64,000 nucleotides of DNA from Gammaproteobacteria bacterium (GCA_029880545.1 JAOUOD010000006.1:62001-126000); one strand, 5' to 3'. Numbered from the stretch's first letter, positions 37,396 to 46,187 are shown. The notes: generated by a model not told the origin, from the letters alone. Numbers and translations are program-made.

Positions 37396-38825
37396 TAGTT
37401 TTTCTCCCTGTTTTCAGGCTCAAGTTGTACCACCGGCATCAGCACGCCTCTCCATAACGACATGATCGCCAGTCTTTGCGCGAGTTGTGTTTCCTGCTGA
37501 ATCAGGCCCAGTTCAGCTGCACTCAATTCTTCTTCAAACTGGATCAATTGACTGATATCGATTCGACCATCGCGATAGCGAAACTGGCCTTCTCGATATT
37601 TTTCCTGTTCCGCAACCAGGCGTGCGCGTTGCGCCGCAACTGATTCCTGGTTTCTGAGAATCTCGGTATGCAGGCTGGCAACGTTGTATTCCATGTCAGC
37701 CTCCGCGCCGGTCAATTGCTCCATGGCGCTGTCGTGGGCCAGTTGAGCCTGCATCAGATCAGCGTCAACACCGCGCTTGTCAAGACCGCGACGATATTCA
37801 ATAGTCAGACTGCCGGCCTTGTCGGTTTCATCAATACTGGCGCCGGCCGAGTCCTCTCCACTCAATCCACGATAACCAACAGACAAGGTCAGGTCGAGCG
37901 TGTCGCGCTTGTTGTCACGACGATTGTTGACCCAGGCAGCCGCCTGCTCCGCACGCGCACGAATACTGCCAACATAAGGGTCACGCGCACGAATCTGGTT
38001 CAGCGCTTCTTCAAGCGGCAGTGTGTAATCGCCAGGCCCGACAACTGGCACAAACTCCTTGTGCCATGGCTGCATCATCATTCGGTTCAATGCATTGCGT
38101 TGCTGCGTCCAGGAAAGCTCCAGCGTTTTCAGGTCAGCTTCACGCGCATGAACCAGTGCCCTGGCCTGCAACCTGTCCTTTCGATCGTTGATGCCGATTC
38201 TTTCGTTGCGGCCGATGTGGGCAAGCAATCTCTTCGAGCGATTAAGGCTTTCGCGACCGTGCTGCAGGCGTCGCGAAACAAACGCTGCGCCGTAGTAGCG
38301 CTCGATATACTGTCGGCCCAGGCCATCCTGTCTTGCCAGAAATTCATAGCGTGCCTGCTCGCCTTGCGCTTCGGCACTTTTCATGCCCGAATGGTATTCG
38401 ACATTTCCCCAGCCCTTTGCCAACGGCAGACGATAGCTGAGATCAGCACGACTTGAATGCGAAGGATTGGGTAATAGCGGACTCAATGCCAGTGCGCTGT
38501 CTTCATAAACATAACCAAGCCCGAGCTCAACATTGCCGCCGAGCGCCAACGGCTTTCCCAGGCCCGCGCTGACGGTTCCCCGATCAACCGGGGTCCCCAT
38601 AAACGATATATCGTGTTCAGCCTTGACCGTACTGCGCAATTGCCAGCCAAGTCGACTGTCGGCCTTGTCGATTTCCAGTGCCCCGCTTCGCGCCTGCATG
38701 CCGGAAGACTTGAGTTCCGGTGAATTCTGAATTACGAGAGACATGCCTTGTTCAAGGGTCAACACATTGTCCTCGGCACCAGCCGATGCTGCTCCCAGCA
38801 AGAGCGCAAACAAAAAACGTTTCAC
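37395..38825 (-). CDS. TolC-family outer membrane efflux protein
   Basis: A 476-residue protein with a signal peptide (MKRFLFALLLGAASAGAEDN), then the TolC-like pattern LTLEQGMSLVIQNSPELKSSGMQARS and two long helical hairpin halves (EILRNQESVAAQRARLVAEQEKYREG; ISQLIQFEEELSAAELGLIQQET). Beta-strand segments such as GNVELGLGYVYEDSALAL are visible. It would form the outer-membrane channel for the RND pump encoded next. It overlaps the pump gene by one base and the tetR gene by four, so all three share a transcript. Confidence 0.87.
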   Translation of the reverse strand: MKRFLFALLLGAASAGAEDNVLTLEQGMSLVIQNSPELKSSGMQARSGALEIDKADSRLGWQLRSTVKAEHDISFMGTPVDRGTVSAGLGKPLALGGNVELGLGYVYEDSALALSPLLPNPSHSSRADLSYRLPLAKGWGNVEYHSGMKSAEAQGEQARYEFLARQDGLGRQYIERYYGAAFVSRRLQHGRESLNRSKRLLAHIGRNERIGINDRKDRLQARALVHAREADLKTLELSWTQQRNALNRMMMQPWHKEFVPVVGPGDYTLPLEEALNQIRARDPYVGSIRARAEQAAAWVNNRRDNKRDTLDLTLSVGYRGLSGEDSAGASIDETDKAGSLTIEYRRGLDKRGVDADLMQAQLAHDSAMEQLTGAEADMEYNVASLHTEILRNQESVAAQRARLVAEQEKYREGQFRYRDGRIDISQLIQFEEELSAAELGLIQQETQLAQRLAIMSLWRGVLMPVVQLEPENREKN

Positions 38826-39469
38826 CTGATCGTATCCTTTCTTATGCCTTCAATTATCAGATCCAGATATGTATCCAGATAAACAGGGGTATCACAAGTT
38901 TCGTTATCGAACGGTTTCAACGAGCGCTCCCATATGGCTGCCAAAACCATGGGCGCCATAATCGCCCTGGCGGCATGCTTGATATCACATTGCCTGAACT
39001 CACCCGACTGGATACCTTTTTCCACTATGCTTTCGAAAATAACGCGCATGCGCGACACAACTTCCTCAATAAACAGTCGTGCCAGTTCGGGAAAGTTCCC
39101 GGCATCAGCCATAACCATTTTCGGAATACCACAAAGACGTGTTTCGCCAACCGTCTGCCACCAGTTTTGTATCAGGCTGCGCAACAGCTCGGTGCCGGAC
39201 CCGGAAAAATCCGCTGCCAGCTTTTCAATCCTGGCGACTTCCGGCACCACGATTTCCTTGACCACGGCGACAAACAGCGCATCCTTGTTTTCGAAATAAC
39301 GATAGACAGTGCCCTTTGAGACCCCGGCACGACGGGCTACGTCATCAAGTCTCGTGGCAGCAAACCCGCGCTCAACAAAGATATCCAAAGCGGCGTCGAC
39401 AATTTCCTGGGGTCGCGCCTCTTTCCGGCGCTGCCAACGTGCGCAGCAATCGGCTTCATCGGTGTTCAT
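38822..39469 (-). CDS. TetR/AcrR-family transcriptional regulator
   Basis: A 215-residue repressor-type protein. The N-terminal helix-turn-helix is EIVDAALDIFVERGFAATRLDDVARRAGVSKGTVYRYFENKDALF, a textbook TetR domain; the rest is a helical ligand domain (YRYFENK motif near residue 57). The start at ATG 39469 is chosen because AGGTGGG sits just before it, and the frame extension to 39517 adds residues outside the family. It is the first gene of the operon with the outer-membrane factor and pump. Two palindromes over its promoter suggest autorepression. Confidence 0.92.
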   Translation of the reverse strand: MNTDEADCCARWQRRKEARPQEIVDAALDIFVERGFAATRLDDVARRAGVSKGTVYRYFENKDALFVAVVKEIVVPEVARIEKLAADFSGSGTELLRSLIQNWWQTVGETRLCGIPKMVMADAGNFPELARLFIEEVVSRMRVIFESIVEKGIQSGEFRQCDIKHAARAIMAPMVLAAIWERSLKPFDNETCDTPVYLDTYLDLIIEGIRKDTIR

Positions 39470-39502
39470 AGTACCCACCTTCATGAATTGAGAATTGTTA
39501 AC

Positions 39503-39546
39503 TGACTTATAAGTCAATTATTTCGAATATTTGACTCAATTGTCAA
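39503..39546 (-). promoter_or_regulatory. tetR promoter with two operator-like palindromes
   Basis: On the minus strand TTGACA (39541-39546) and AATAAT (39517-39522) are spaced by 18 bases, a good sigma-70 promoter. A perfect 14-bp palindrome TGACTTATAAGTCA (39503-39516) lies just downstream of the -10. A second inverted repeat, TTGACTCAATTGTCAA (39531-39546), covers the -35. Both share TGACT/AGTCA-type half sites. This is the layout expected for an autoregulated TetR operon. Confidence 0.7.
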
Positions 39547-39564
39547 TAAGGGAATACGGGCGAT

Positions 39565-39588
39565 AAAAAATCCCGCCGTTCGCGGGAT
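39565..39588 (-). terminator. Intrinsic terminator after rsd/algQ
   Basis: A 7-bp stem (ATCCCGC/GCGGGAT) with a 5-base loop, followed on the minus strand by a T-run. It lies 28 bases beyond the rsd-like stop and just upstream of the tetR promoter, so it insulates the efflux operon. Confidence 0.85.
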
Positions 39589-39616
39589 CTTTCTGATTTC
39601 TGTGCGGTCAGAGACT

Positions 39617-40081
39617 TCAACACATGGCAGCGAGCAGCCGATCTTCCAGCTCAATTCGTTCCGCCAAAATTTCGCCCAGAACAGACAAGTCTTCATCAAA
39701 ATCATTTGAAATCGGGCAATTATCTTCGCAGTCATACTTGTCATTAAAATCCAGGACCACATCCGTTGTTCGGGTAATGCGTGGATACAAATCTTCAGCC
39801 ATTTCGATAACTTGCTGACGTCGCTCTTTGCCACTGACAATTCGTTCGTACAAACTAAAATGCCCTGCCGCTACATAATCCACCAGCATCTGGCATAACT
39901 GCTCCAACAACCCGTATTGACTGTCCCGGTTTTCCGTATAAGGGCTCAGGCCGGCAACCCGGCAATACAAGACCAGTAACTCGGCGCGTTCAGCTGTAAG
40001 TTTTTTCACCAGGTTTACAGACCCGGAACGACGGTCGCGCTCTTTGTCGGTCATCCCTGTCTCAAATGAAGCCATTTCCAT
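39617..40081 (-). CDS. rsd: Rsd/AlgQ-family anti-sigma-70 factor
   Basis: A 154-residue helical protein of the Rsd/AlgQ family, which binds the housekeeping sigma factor in stationary phase and helps switch sigma usage. The pattern ERAELLVLYCRVAGL, LEQLCQMLVDYVAAGHFSLYERI and YPRITRTTDVVLDFNDKYD is characteristic. The start could be Met1, Met3 or Met10. It is a single gene ended by its own terminator. The 173 bases before it up to ffh hold no gene. Confidence 0.88.
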   Translation of the reverse strand: MEMASFETGMTDKERDRRSGSVNLVKKLTAERAELLVLYCRVAGLSPYTENRDSQYGLLEQLCQMLVDYVAAGHFSLYERIVSGKERRQQVIEMAEDLYPRITRTTDVVLDFNDKYDCEDNCPISNDFDEDLSVLGEILAERIELEDRLLAAMC

Positions 40082-40254
40082 TCTTTAGCCCTCTTTCCTG
40101 ATAACGTGCAGTGTCCTGCTTATGGCGATCACTATACCCCGGGGCCGATTTTTTGTTAATCAAAACAGTGTCGATTGAGAAATACTTATTGATTCCAAGT
40201 GCCTGAATTTCCGCGATATAAGCAAAAGGTGATATGAAATATTGTAAAGGAATG

Positions 40255-41607
40255 TCAAAACGGCATACCCGGAAAACGGCCGCCCATGCCGCGAAGCATG
40301 TTAGCCATGCCACCCTTTTTCATTTTCTTCATCATGCGTTCCATTTGCTGAAACTGTTTCAACACGCGATTAACATCCTGAACCTGGGTGCCCGAACCGG
40401 AAGCAATCCGGCGCTTCCTTGAACCCTTGATGACATCCGGAAACTGTCGCTCCTGCGGCGTCATGGAATTTACAATGGCTACTGTTTGACGGACCTGCCT
40501 GTCACCCAGTTGCGCGGCACTGGCATCCGGGATTTTTCCAGCCATTCCCGGAAGCTTGTCCATGATCCCTGCCATGCCACCCATCTTTTCCATTTGCATC
40601 ATCTGGTCGCGAAAATCTTCGAGGTCAAATCCACCTTTCTTGATCTTGCTAACCAGCTTTTCCGCCTGCGCCATATCGACATTGGCTTGAACCTCCTCAA
40701 CCAGGCTGACCACGTCACCCATACCCAGGATACGGGACGCCAGTCGATCAGGATAAAACGGTTCCAGGGCATCAGTTTTCTCGCCTGTACCCAGAAACTT
40801 GATCGGCTTGCCCGTGACATGACGAATCGACAATGCCGCACCACCGCGGGCATCACCGTCAGTCTTGGTAAGAATGACGCCGGTAAGGGGCAAGGCCTCA
40901 TCGAAGGCTTTGGCTGTATTAACCGCATCCTGTCCGGTCATGCTGTCGACAACAAACAGCGTCTCGGCCGGCTCACACACCCTGTGAACAGCCTTGATTT
41001 CGTCCATCATATCCGCGTCCACATGCAGACGGCCGGCGGTATCGACAATCAATACATCCGCTACCTGCACACGCGCCGCATCAATCGCCGATCTGGCGAT
41101 ATCAAGGGGTTTCTGCGAGGTATCACTAGGGAAAAATTGCGCCCCTACTTCGGAAGCCAGGCGCTGGAGCTGGTCAATCGCTGCAGGCCGGTATACGTCA
41201 GCGGACACCAGCATGACTTTCTTTTTGTCCAGCACCAGGCGACGGGCAAGCTTGGCGACACTGGTAGTTTTACCTGCGCCCTGCAAACCGGCCACCAGGA
41301 TAACCGCGGGAGGCCTGACAGAAAGGTCGAGCGCATCATTGGTTTCGCCCATGAGTGCGACAAGCTCATCATGCACTACCTTAACAAGCGCCTGACCCGG
41401 TGTCAGACTGGTCAGCACCTCTTTGCCTCGAGCAGCCTCTTTGACTTGCCCAATGAACGCCTTGGTAACAGGCAGGGCAACATCCGCTTCGAGCAAGGCC
41501 ATGCGTACTTCGCGCAAGGTTTGAGCCATGTTTTCATCGGTCAGGCGCGCCTGACCGCGCAATTTTCTGGCAGTCGCCTGAAGCCGTTGGCTGAGATTAT
41601 CGAACAT
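40255..41607 (-). CDS. ffh: Signal recognition particle protein Ffh
   Basis: A 450-residue SRP54 GTPase. The N domain is followed by the G domain with AGLQGAGKTTSVAKLA (P-loop), DTAGRLHVDADMMDEI (G3) and TKTDGDARGGAALS (G4). The C-terminal methionine-rich M domain (DQMMQMEKMGGMAGIMDKLPGM, QFQQMERMMKKMKKGGMANMLRGMGG) binds signal peptides and 4.5S RNA. It targets membrane proteins co-translationally. It is followed on the other side by ccsA/ypjD and the CNNM gene, a common gammaproteobacterial neighbourhood, with a phosphodiesterase gene between. Confidence 0.97.
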   Translation of the reverse strand: MFDNLSQRLQATARKLRGQARLTDENMAQTLREVRMALLEADVALPVTKAFIGQVKEAARGKEVLTSLTPGQALVKVVHDELVALMGETNDALDLSVRPPAVILVAGLQGAGKTTSVAKLARRLVLDKKKVMLVSADVYRPAAIDQLQRLASEVGAQFFPSDTSQKPLDIARSAIDAARVQVADVLIVDTAGRLHVDADMMDEIKAVHRVCEPAETLFVVDSMTGQDAVNTAKAFDEALPLTGVILTKTDGDARGGAALSIRHVTGKPIKFLGTGEKTDALEPFYPDRLASRILGMGDVVSLVEEVQANVDMAQAEKLVSKIKKGGFDLEDFRDQMMQMEKMGGMAGIMDKLPGMAGKIPDASAAQLGDRQVRQTVAIVNSMTPQERQFPDVIKGSRKRRIASGSGTQVQDVNRVLKQFQQMERMMKKMKKGGMANMLRGMGGRFPGMPF

Positions 41608-41698
41608 TTACTACTCCAAAACACGGTGCCTGCAGCAAGTCGTGGCCAACAGGCACGTCCGGATCCCCGGATATCCAGGGACTCCTATTCATACACGT

Positions 41699-42469
41699 TT
41701 AAGCTTGAAGAGAAAAGACGTGGCCGACAGTCAGCGCTTTTGGCATGGTTCCGTGATGATGCTCGGCGATTTCCCGCATAATGGTTTTTTCCTGGCCGGG
41801 CATGAGATGGGTAATAAATACCTCGGCGTCAGACTCCAGCTTCTGAAGTTCCCGGGCAATGGTCTGCGGACACAAATGCTTGGAAATTCCGGCCAACTCT
41901 TTTTCGGAATCCTCGAACGTCGTCTCGATAACAACATACTGCAGATCATCACAGGCATTAAGAACCCGCCAGAATTCCTCTGTCGGGGCCGTATCGCCGC
42001 TGAATGCGAGGCTGCCACTATCGGAACTCACCAGGTATCCGACAGCAGGCACAGTATGTTCAACGGGAATGGATCGGAATTTTCGGCCCTTTATTTCTAC
42101 CACCTCGCCCGGCTGCATTTCCTCGAGAATGGCGAATGGCCGGTCCGGCGTCGGGACCGCTGTGAAATCCGGCCAAAGCTTCCAGTTAAATAAATGCTCT
42201 CGCAGCGTCAAGATCGTCTCCGGTAGCGCATGAATCACTACCGGATTTTCCAGCCGGTCACCAATGGCGTCCAGCATCAATGGCAGGTTGGCAATATGAT
42301 CAAAATGTGAATGGGTCAGGAAAACATGCTCAATAGCAGCCATGGCGTCGAGATCCAGATCCCCAACACCGGTACCGGCGTCAATCAGGATATCGCCATC
42401 TACCAGAAAAGACGTGGTGCGCGCCCTGCCGCCAATCGCCCCGTTGCACCCGAGCACAGTAATATCCAT
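41699..42469 (-). CDS. Metallo-beta-lactamase-fold hydrolase, class II cyclic-nucleotide phosphodiesterase-like
   Basis: A 256-residue protein with the zinc motif THSHFDHIANLP (His-x-His-x-Asp-His), GCNGAIGGRARTTSFLV at the start, SGDTAPTEEFWRVL, and HLMPGQEK near the end supplying further ligands. The whole pattern fits class II cAMP phosphodiesterases (PDE1/CpdP-like) rather than RNase Z or beta-lactamases. It could degrade cyclic AMP or another small phosphodiester in the cytoplasm, as no signal peptide is seen. It lies between ffh (same strand) and the divergent ccsA/ypjD. The substrate is unproven. Confidence 0.75.
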   Translation of the reverse strand: MDITVLGCNGAIGGRARTTSFLVDGDILIDAGTGVGDLDLDAMAAIEHVFLTHSHFDHIANLPLMLDAIGDRLENPVVIHALPETILTLREHLFNWKLWPDFTAVPTPDRPFAILEEMQPGEVVEIKGRKFRSIPVEHTVPAVGYLVSSDSGSLAFSGDTAPTEEFWRVLNACDDLQYVVIETTFEDSEKELAGISKHLCPQTIARELQKLESDAEVFITHLMPGQEKTIMREIAEHHHGTMPKALTVGHVFSLQA

Positions 42470-42756
42470 AACACTCCATCGTATTTCGGTTTGCCAATTT
42501 TCTTGTTTTTATCGGGATGGCCCACCGGCTAGTCGGCATGCCAATGCTACCACAGCATTCCTCGTTTGCCATGCCTCGATCGGGACTCCCTGACCATGCT
42601 ATTCACAGGCGATCAACAGCATAATTTTTTGATCTTGGCACAAAAATATTGGCCCGTTCCGGTCGCCGTTCACAGTTTTGCCAATAGGCAGTTCTTGCCG
42701 TATAAGCAAGGCGGTGCCATTATCAGGCTGAACTCGAGACAAGACAACAACACAAC

Positions 42757-43572
42757 ATGCCTCAAATAATCTATATCAGCATCACCAGCATTTTTTATAT
42801 TCTGGCCTGCACACTTATTATACGAACATTGTGGCTGGCCAGGCCGCTGGGCAAGCAGGGCAAAAAAGCGCTTGTTGCAGCGCTTGCGGCCGGCTTGCTG
42901 TTTCACGCAGGGGCGCTGTATCACAGCCTGCACTCAGACGCTGGTCTTAACCTGGCGCTCACCTCCGCTGCATCGCTGGTATCCTGGACCATTATCCTGC
43001 TCTACACGCTGGCGCTGATTCGCTACCCTATTGAGAACCTGGGATTGGGCATTCTGCCGATCACGCTGGTTTGCCTGGTCTCGCAACTGCTGTGGCCTTC
43101 ACTCCACGCACTGCCGATCCAGAACTCCATGGCCCAAGCCAGCCATATTACCGTCTCGCTGCTGGCCTACGCATTGCTAAGCCTGGCCGCCGCCCAAAGT
43201 TGCGTCGTAATGGTTCAGGAATACAAATTGCGCCACAAGCACCCGGGCGGATTCATGCATGCACTGCCTCCGGTCCAGTTAATGGAAAAGCTCATGGTGC
43301 AACTGGTCGCAATTGGTTTTGTGTTGCTGACCTTTACTGTCATCAGCGGCCTGTTTTTTTCCCAGGAAATCTTCGGAAAACCATTCAAAATCACGCACCA
43401 TAACCTGCTGTCTATCATGGCCTGGCTGGTATACGGCAGTTTCCTGCTTGGTCGGTGGCGTTTCGGCTGGCGGGGGAAAATAGCCATTCGCTGGGTATTG
43501 ATTGGCAGTGCCCTGCTGGTACTGGGTTACCTTGGCACCAAGTTCGTTGTGGAAATCGTCCTGAACCGCTAG
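42757..43572 (+). CDS. Cytochrome c assembly (CcsA/YpjD-like) inner-membrane protein
   Basis: A 271-residue protein with about eight membrane segments. It belongs to the CcsA/YpjD group that sits beside ffh in many gammaproteobacteria and is annotated as cytochrome c assembly protein. Conserved His residues occur in FHAGALYHSLHSDAG, ASHITVSLLAYAL and KITHHNLLSIMAWLVYGSFLLGRW, fitting heme handling. The 286-base divergent gap before it should hold its promoter. A role in cytochrome maturation is family inference and weak for this subgroup. Confidence 0.83.
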   Translation: MPQIIYISITSIFYILACTLIIRTLWLARPLGKQGKKALVAALAAGLLFHAGALYHSLHSDAGLNLALTSAASLVSWTIILLYTLALIRYPIENLGLGILPITLVCLVSQLLWPSLHALPIQNSMAQASHITVSLLAYALLSLAAAQSCVVMVQEYKLRHKHPGGFMHALPPVQLMEKLMVQLVAIGFVLLTFTVISGLFFSQEIFGKPFKITHHNLLSIMAWLVYGSFLLGRWRFGWRGKIAIRWVLIGSALLVLGYLGTKFVVEIVLNR

Positions 43573-43635
43573 TCCCGGTCGCACCAAGCAAAACCGAATC
43601 TCCAGTTTCCCGACCAACCGCACCACCAAAACTAC

Positions 43636-43669
43636 AAAAAAATAGCCGCGTGGAAATCCACGCGGCTAT
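43636..43669 (-). terminator. Strong terminator pointing leftward, with no known gene upstream
   Basis: A 12-bp perfect stem (ATAGCCGCGTGG/CCACGCGGCTAT) with a 4-base loop, followed by T-rich sequence only on the minus strand. The plus-strand side continues CTGCACC. The nearest minus-strand gene upstream (tsaB) is 1.4 kb away across the CNNM gene. The hairpin may therefore end an unannotated small RNA starting around 43800. Confidence 0.8.
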
Positions 43670-43713
43670 CTGCACCTAGTTCAAGGGCGTTGCCGCCACA
43701 AGGAGCTAATGTA

Positions 43714-43836
43714 ATGAGCACTTCTTATACTAATACAGAAGCTATGGACTTTCCAGCTACCGGGGAATTTTTTTACCTACAGAGAAATCGGACATTACCG
43801 AGAAACCTGCTAAAATCGGCAAATCCCAAATATTGA
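43714..43836 (+). CDS. Possible 40-residue leader peptide before the CNNM gene
   Basis: An ATG at 43714 preceded by AAGGAG at a loose 8-9-base spacing opens 40 codons (MSTSYTNTEAMDFPATG at the start, ending NPKY). Its stop TGA is 12 bases before the TTG start of the CNNM transporter gene. No family is recognised. It could be a leader peptide for that gene, or chance on the strand opposite the possible small RNA. Confidence is low. Confidence 0.25.
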   Translation: MSTSYTNTEAMDFPATGEFFYLQRNRTLPRNLLKSANPKY

Positions 43837-43848
43837 GGCCAAACCTTT

Positions 43849-45126
43849 TTGGACACTGTGCCGACCAGCGCCCTCGTGGCGCTCCTGATTCTTCTGGTTT
43901 TCCTTTCTGCCTTTTTTTCTGCATCTGAGATCAGCATGATGGCGATCAACCGCTATCGTCTCAAGCACCTGGCCGGTTCCGGTAATCGGGGCGCCGCGCG
44001 CGTCGCCCGCTTGCTTGACCGCCCTGACCGTCTGCTGGGAATCATTTTACTGGGTAATAATTTCGTCAATATTCTGGCCTCATCTGTGGCCACCATTATC
44101 GCCCTGAGGCTTTACGGCGAAACGGCAATCGCGGCAGCGGCGGGCCTCTTGACGCTGGTAATCCTGGTGTTTGCCGAAGTGGCACCAAAAACACTGGCGG
44201 CCGGCAAACCCGAAAAAATCGCCTTCCCGGCCGCCATGATCCTGGGTCCTTTGCTGCGCTTGCTGTATCCCCTGGTTTGGCTTATCAACCTGCTGTCCAA
44301 CTGGTTGCTCAAATTGCTCGGCGCCAGGCATGTAGACAGCACCACGCAACTCAGCAGTGATGAACTACGGGCCGCTGTACTGGAGGCCGGGGGATTGATA
44401 CCCGAGTCACACAAATCCATGCTGCTTGCGATTCTGGATCTCGAGAAAATGACCGTCGAAGACGTCATGATTCCTCGCGGACGCATAACAGGCCTGGACC
44501 TCGACGATGACTGGGACGATATTGCCGAGCAAATCACCAGCAGCCGTTACACGCGACTGCCGGTATACCGGGGAACGCTGGACAATATCGTCGGTACCGT
44601 GCACTTACGAAAGCTCATTGGACCACTCAAGAGCGGGAAATTGGACAAGCAAGGCCTGGAAGCCATCATGGTCGACCCGTATTTCATTCCCGAAGGCACG
44701 CCCCTGACTACCCAGCTCCTGAATTTCAGGAAAGCCAAGCGTCGCCGCGGACTGGTCGTGGATGAATATGGTGATATTCAGGGACTGGTGACACTCGAAG
44801 AAATTCTCGAAGAAATCGTCGGCGATTTTACCTCGCAAACACTGGCAACCCCCGACCTGGCCCAGGCCCAGGAAGACGGCAGCTACCTGATCCCGGGAAC
44901 AGCCAATCTGCGTGACCTAAATCGGCAGCTAACATGGAACTTGCCCATTGGCGATTCACGCACGCTCAATGGACTGATCACTGAATATCTCGAGGACTTG
45001 CCGGTTCCGGGAACCAGCCTGTTAATCAGCAATTATATGGTTGAAGTGGTGCAAACTCGCGGGCCGATCATCCAGGTGGCAAGATTGCGCGAGCGAGCCA
45101 CGCCCGATGAACCGTCGCAAGCCTGA
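43849..45126 (+). CDS. CNNM/CorC-HlyC-family membrane protein (CorB/YfjD-like)
   Basis: A 425-residue protein with a DUF21 membrane domain (residues about 5-190; FFSASEISMMAINRYRLKHL, LLGNNFVNILASSVATI), a CBS pair (VEDVMIPRGRITGLD, YTRLPVYRGTLDNIVGTVHL), and a C-terminal CorC_HlyC domain (DGSYLIPGTANLRDLNRQL). Family members take part in magnesium/cobalt transport or resistance. The start is a TTG at 43849, with GAGG 11 bases before it; a GTG at 43858 is the alternative but has poorer spacing. It converges with tsaB. Confidence 0.92.
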   Translation: MDTVPTSALVALLILLVFLSAFFSASEISMMAINRYRLKHLAGSGNRGAARVARLLDRPDRLLGIILLGNNFVNILASSVATIIALRLYGETAIAAAAGLLTLVILVFAEVAPKTLAAGKPEKIAFPAAMILGPLLRLLYPLVWLINLLSNWLLKLLGARHVDSTTQLSSDELRAAVLEAGGLIPESHKSMLLAILDLEKMTVEDVMIPRGRITGLDLDDDWDDIAEQITSSRYTRLPVYRGTLDNIVGTVHLRKLIGPLKSGKLDKQGLEAIMVDPYFIPEGTPLTTQLLNFRKAKRRRGLVVDEYGDIQGLVTLEEILEEIVGDFTSQTLATPDLAQAQEDGSYLIPGTANLRDLNRQLTWNLPIGDSRTLNGLITEYLEDLPVPGTSLLISNYMVEVVQTRGPIIQVARLRERATPDEPSQA

Positions 45127-45132
45127 ATGGGC

Positions 45133-45807
45133 TCAACTCCCGCCCCGCCCTTTCTTCCTGGCTACGTCGTTTCGCAAATAGACCGGCAATGCATCGCCGG
45201 GCGAAACAAGGCCACGCTCCATCTTCAATGAGGCCAGCCGGGCGACGTCGGTCGCTCGCGGCCAGGCGTCAGCGCGACACCCGCTGACGCCCGATCCAAG
45301 GCGCTGACTGATTTCATCACCAACAGCAGCGCAACCGCTGCCCAGCGCATAACAGCTATCAACCTGATCCGGCAACACCAACGACGATGCCGGGCCTAGC
45401 GTTTCTTCGCCGAGCAACTCCATGCTGTTTCCGGTTTTCTCAAAAAATGCCCAATAAAGCTCACCCATGCGCGCATCCTGTACTGCCAACACGCATCCGT
45501 CTTCAGCGCTCGCCGCCAATGCCATTAATGACGAAACCGGAATAACAGGCAGACCGGCTGAAAAGCCTATCCCTTGGGCAATACCGGCCCCGATACGCAG
45601 ACCGGTAAACATGCCGGGGCCCCGGCCAAAAGCAACGGCATCCACCTTTGACAGCGCCAGCCCGGTCTCGGCCAGCAACGCATCCAGCATCGGTAATACT
45701 GATGTTGAGTGCATTCGGTCAGGAGCCTCCCGACCAAAAACTTCGCCATCCACCATCAGCGCCACCGAACAGAGTTCCGAAGATGTTTCCAGCGCCAGGA
45801 TATTCAC
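45133..45807 (-). CDS. tsaB: tRNA threonylcarbamoyladenosine biosynthesis protein TsaB
   Basis: A 224-residue ASKHA-fold protein needed with TsaD and TsaE for the t6A modification of tRNA. The N-terminus MNILALETSSELCSVALMVDG and the GRGPGMFTGLRIGAGIAQGIGF segment are diagnostic. It lacks TsaD metal ligands, as expected. It overlaps the cupin gene by 4 bases and ends 7 bases from the converging CNNM stop. Confidence 0.93.
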   Translation of the reverse strand: MNILALETSSELCSVALMVDGEVFGREAPDRMHSTSVLPMLDALLAETGLALSKVDAVAFGRGPGMFTGLRIGAGIAQGIGFSAGLPVIPVSSLMALAASAEDGCVLAVQDARMGELYWAFFEKTGNSMELLGEETLGPASSLVLPDQVDSCYALGSGCAAVGDEISQRLGSGVSGCRADAWPRATDVARLASLKMERGLVSPGDALPVYLRNDVARKKGRGGS

Positions 45808-46187
45808 TCGCCAACCATCCCGGTTTCATCGGGCAGCAACACCGTATCCTCATGGGAATAGGCCGGGGCGCAGCAACACAGGATATGCAGCATCTCGCTA
45901 CTGCTGTTAAACACCTGGTGAGGCGTGCCAGGCCTGATGCAGATTGTGTCGCCCGTTCTCAGGCTCAAGGTTTTATCGGCCAGTCTCATTTCACCGCTGC
46001 CTCGCGTCACGTGATACAGCTCTTCACTTGTGCGATGCAGGTGAAGCCGGGTATGGCGACCCGGCTCAATCACGGCTTCGGCCAGGCTTTGGGCAATATT
46101 ACCATGGCTGTCAGGATGCATCAGTTCCCTGATAATCGAGCCATCCTTGGTGATATATGGCCTGTTTTCGTCGTATTGATTTAACAT
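45804..46187 (-). CDS. Cupin-domain protein
   Basis: A 127-residue single-cupin protein. Motif 1 is HTRLHLHRTSEELYHVTRGSGEM with metal-ligand His and Glu; motif 2 is CIRPGTPHQVFNSS with the final His. Such small cupins are sugar isomerases, dioxygenases or sensors, and the exact role is unknown. Near residue 104 is an unusual CCC run (LHILCCCAPAY). Its stop overlaps tsaB by 4 bases. Confidence 0.8.
   Translation of the reverse strand: MLNQYDENRPYITKDGSIIRELMHPDSHGNIAQSLAEAVIEPGRHTRLHLHRTSEELYHVTRGSGEMRLADKTLSLRTGDTICIRPGTPHQVFNSSSEMLHILCCCAPAYSHEDTVLLPDETGMVGE

Noticed and set aside
37385-37400. Hidden membrane fusion protein gene between pump and channel genes
   Set aside because: The two genes overlap by one base and tetR overlaps the channel gene by four; there is no room for an adaptor.
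40486-41781. Plus-strand open frame (431 codons) antisense to ffh
   Set aside because: The minus-strand ffh is certain; the antisense product is His/Gln/Arg-rich without any motif and overlaps the start of the next gene.
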